Part shown: positions 61,917 to 64,000 of the stretch, piece by piece
How positions within the stretch are numbered: the stretch's first letter is position 1
Layout of the letters: each line of letters starts with the position of its first letter
Source of the DNA: CAYVVD01 sp964454975
GTDB lineage: Bacteria > Bacteroidota > Ignavibacteria > Kapaibacteriales > UBA2268
Reading direction: 5' to 3'
Assembly: GCA_964454975.1 (NCBI GenBank)
Contig: CAYVVD010000019.1
Span: 1-64,000, forward strand
DNA length: 64,000 nucleotides
Program-made: the position numbers and the translations under genes
Notes under the pieces: model-generated
The model's database searches: none
Told to the model about the DNA's origin: nothing
Seen by the model: the letters and a program-made list of their open reading frames with translations, nothing else

Positions 61917-62543
61917 TTATTTCTTGCTGTCAGGTTCTTCTTCCTTGCCTATGCCGGGAGCATGTATTAATATCTTGTCAATAATGCCATATTTCAACGC
62001 TTCATCCGGTATCATATAATTATCCCTGTCGGCATCTTTTTTAATCTGCTTCACATCCTTGCCGGTATGGTCGGCAATGATTTTGAAAAGCGAATCCCTA
62101 ATCCTTAACATTTCCTTAGTATAAATCTCGATATCGGATGCCTGGCCCTGTGTACCTCCAAGTGGCTGATGCATCAGTATCCTGGAATGTGGCAACGCAT
62201 AGCGTTTGCCTTTTGCACCTGCACAAAGCAGAACCTGTGCCATTGAAGCGCACATCCCTATGCATATTGTAGAAATATCAGGCTTAACAAACTGCATTGT
62301 ATCGTAAATTGCCATTCCGGCGCTAACACTACCGCCCGGTGAATTAATATAGAGATTTATGTCTTTATTTGGGTCCTGGCTCGAAAGGAAGAGCAACTGT
62401 GCAATTACAAGTGTTGAAATATGGTCGTCAATAGGTGTGCCGATGAATATTATCCGTTCTTTCAGCAGTCTTGAATATATATCGTATGACCTTTCGCCGC
62501 GGCTGGTTTGTTCGATTACTATGGGTACTAACTGGTTGTGCAT
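61917..62543 (-). CDS. clpP: ATP-dependent Clp protease proteolytic subunit
   Basis: The start MHNQLVPIVIEQTSRGERSY at 62543 is the usual N-terminus; an ATG 12 codons upstream is discounted. The 208-residue serine peptidase has the catalytic Ser in GMCASMAQVLL and His in LMHQPLGG, and the conserved SPGGSVSAGMAIYD helix. The ordering of Ser-His-Asp and length match ClpP. It forms the tetradecameric chamber capped by ClpX. It leads the clpP-terminator-clpX arrangement. Confidence 0.97.
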   Translation of the reverse strand: MHNQLVPIVIEQTSRGERSYDIYSRLLKERIIFIGTPIDDHISTLVIAQLLFLSSQDPNKDINLYINSPGGSVSAGMAIYDTMQFVKPDISTICIGMCASMAQVLLCAGAKGKRYALPHSRILMHQPLGGTQGQASDIEIYTKEMLRIRDSLFKIIADHTGKDVKQIKKDADRDNYMIPDEALKYGIIDKILIHAPGIGKEEEPDSKK

Positions 62544-62698
62544 TTTTTGCCTCGATAAATTATAACTTGTTGAAATCAATTAACGTTTATTGAATCACAT
62601 TCTTTTACAGAAAGAGCATGTATCAAGCTCAAAGGAAAAGTTAATTTCATTAATTTGAAAATATGAGATAATCAATAGAATTAATATTTTATGAGTTT

Positions 62699-62726
62699 GT
62701 CACACTTCGACTTCGCTCAGTGTGAC
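62699..62726. repeat. Palindromic intergenic repeat, unit 1
   Basis: GTCACAC at 62699-62705 and GTGTGAC at 62720-62726 flank TTCGACTTCGCTCA, giving a 7-bp stem hairpin. It matches decayed copies at 9942-10020 and 13146-13160. Confidence 0.7.
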
Positions 62727-62745
62727 ATTTGAGTGATAAATCTAT

Positions 62746-62778
62746 TTGTCATGCTGAGCGGAGTCGCTCACGACACAA
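62746..62778. repeat. Palindromic intergenic repeat, unit 2
   Basis: TTGTC, then TGAGCG-GAGT-CGCTCA (perfect 6-bp stem, 62755-62770), then GACACAA form a second hairpin 19 bp from unit 1. The word ATGCTGAGCGGAGTCG is the inverse complement of the type in unit 1. Confidence 0.7.
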
Positions 62779-62802
62779 ACATAAATCAATATTATTAATG
62801 AT

Positions 62803-64000
62803 TTGATTTTGATTAAATATATTTCAATAACCATATTACTTTCAATATCGCTTGCTGCACAGCAATCCCTGATGCATTATACCCTGGACAGCCTGGAAAT
62901 AAATATAATTAACACTTCCCTTGATAAACTGGTAAACACCTATATTCTTCAGAATTACGCCTTTTTTCAGACCGATGTGCTTGGAGGAACATTGAATTTC
63001 AGGCAGCAATACACAGGCTCAACAGTTAATGCAGGCAGGTTTACTTCAAGAGATGACGAATTGTATAATATCGAATACATGTACCCGGTGTCTGAAAATA
63101 TAGAACTGCTTGCAGGTCAAAATTGGCAAATATCTTCGGATTCTAAGGCGATTGGATTATTTGAGCTGGAAAGGCTGAATGGAATTGCAGGATTGAAATA
63201 TAACTTTGAGAATAATTCTTATTTCCGGGCAGCAGCAGGTATTGAGCAGTATTCCCAGGTAGAAGTCAGCTCCGCAGGAAACATTTACGTTGTCTCTTCG
63301 AAACTCAATGACATTAATATTGGCGGATTTCAGCTAAATACAAAGCTGTCAGGCGAACATCTTGCGCTCAGTTCAGGTATAAATAACTCAAATCTTACAT
63401 TTAATGCCTATGGATATAAAACTTTCGAATATGGCAATTCTTTGAACATCGGCCTCGATTACCGTTACCTTAACAATGACAACCTTAGTGGATTTATATC
63501 TCAGATGGATGATTATTCAATAGAAAACAGGATTGAAAATAATATTGGAATCAACCTGCTTCTCGGTCTTGATATATTAGAAAACCTTTCCGGTTCGATT
63601 GACCTCAATTTTGGGAACAGGGATGTATCACGCTCTTATAATGAATTAATACCAACTATTTCCCAATCCGGTGCTTTTAGAAATTCTTCTTCATTAAACC
63701 TTGGTGCAAATGCTAAAATTAACTTAGTCACTAATGAGTCGGAAACAATAGCGGGGATGTTATTTGAAGTTTCAGGTGAGTCAAATGCAATAGACAGGAA
63801 ATTCAACATATTACCGGAAGACCTTCAGCGCCTGCGCTCTATCGAATCACAGCGTGATTATGATGCAAGTAACACAAGGCTTTATTTCAACACTCGCTAT
63901 TTCCCATGGGTGAAAGACACCTTTCATATCAATTTTTCAAGTTCGATACTTAGATATAATACACCAAGCGGAAATAATAATGACGACCGCGATAAACTCA
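62803..64000 (+). CDS. Outer-membrane beta-barrel protein (runs off the window)
   Basis: The frame opens with TTG at 62803 or 62809 (no ATG nearby is in frame) and reads IKYISITILLSISLAAQQSL, a signal peptide cut after Ala-Ala. About 390 codons are visible and the frame is still open at 64000. The mature part shows many amphipathic strands (VLGGTLNFRQQYTGSTV, GLKYNFENNSYFRAAAGI, LNIGLDYRYLNND, LYFNTRYFPWVKDTFHINFS), as in large TonB-receptor-like or surface barrels. No plug or carboxypeptidase-like domain is seen at the start. I do not recognise the family. Confidence 0.6.
   Translation, partial: MILIKYISITILLSISLAAQQSLMHYTLDSLEINIINTSLDKLVNTYILQNYAFFQTDVLGGTLNFRQQYTGSTVNAGRFTSRDDELYNIEYMYPVSENIELLAGQNWQISSDSKAIGLFELERLNGIAGLKYNFENNSYFRAAAGIEQYSQVEVSSAGNIYVVSSKLNDINIGGFQLNTKLSGEHLALSSGINNSNLTFNAYGYKTFEYGNSLNIGLDYRYLNNDNLSGFISQMDDYSIENRIENNIGINLLLGLDILENLSGSIDLNFGNRDVSRSYNELIPTISQSGAFRNSSSLNLGANAKINLVTNESETIAGMLFEVSGESNAIDRKFNILPEDLQRLRSIESQRDYDASNTRLYFNTRYFPWVKDTFHINFSSSILRYNTPSGNNNDDRDKL

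Noticed and set aside
62699..62778. Minimal CRISPR array
   Set aside because: There are only two units, each an internal palindrome, in opposite sense, with no cas genes nearby.

Overview
The window looks like a contig from an uncultured or little-studied member of the Bacteroidota-Chlorobiota-Ignavibacteriota lineage; an Ignavibacteria/Kapabacteria-like genome is my best guess. This is inferred from four things. A PorX-type response regulator/PglZ protein (25429-27003) and a secreted protein with a type IX secretion C-terminal sorting domain (32874-34634) are both present. Several promoters carry the Bacteroidetes-type TAnnTTTG element. Start codons often lack a strong Shine-Dalgarno sequence. 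Flagellar switch genes (fliL-fliM-fliN-fliO, plus flbD) are also present, which most Bacteroidota lack but Ignavibacteria-like relatives have. The contig is chromosomal housekeeping DNA. I see no phage, insertion sequence, integrase or CRISPR array. Two runs of ten N (13814-13823 and 57593-57602) mark scaffold joins inside genes.

Layout. 1-5070 (minus): a redox module (di-heme oxidoreductase, Rieske protein, porin-like protein cut by the window edge) behind a promoter with two metal-regulator-like inverted repeats, then an outer-membrane protein, engB and rmuC. 5193-13142: cysS, a DUF2520-type dehydrogenase, a membrane protein with a periplasmic cyclophilin, uppP, and alaS carrying a large insertion. 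13255-20691: ilvE, an M49-like peptidase lipoprotein, a rhodanese, the lysine genes lysC-lysA, and two unknown proteins. 20744-25308: a PcrA/UvrD helicase, flbD overlapping a ClpB shortened to its first half, and a small outer-membrane protein. 25429-32790: porX, a GH57 glycosidase, topA, a decayed DinB-like gene, and pdxH. 32874-37702: the T9SS cargo with a CAP domain, a class V aminotransferase, gcvH, a glutathione peroxidase, and a degraded reading frame. 37735-41891: fliLMNO and ugd. 41954-49545 (minus): an apparent five-gene envelope operon (TPR protein, plugless beta-barrel, SPOR protein, TonB-like protein, 57-residue membrane protein). 49753-64000: accB-accC, efp, tRNA-Cys, recG, a thioesterase, a Ca2+-type P-ATPase, an ECF sigma factor with a probable membrane partner, mgtE, clpX, clpP, a palindromic repeat pair, and an outer-membrane protein running off the window.

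How the genes connect. PorX and the sorting-domain protein point to type IX secretion, while fliLMNO and flbD point to a flagellum, so one cell probably carries both machines. ClpP and ClpX form a protease but are separated by a terminator. The shortened ClpB shares an ATGA stop/start overlap with flbD. The TPR/barrel/SPOR/TonB/small-membrane-protein set is the best candidate here for an undescribed envelope-spanning system. The ECF sigma operon carries its own likely autoregulatory promoter inside a perfect 11-bp inverted repeat that ends directly at its start codon.
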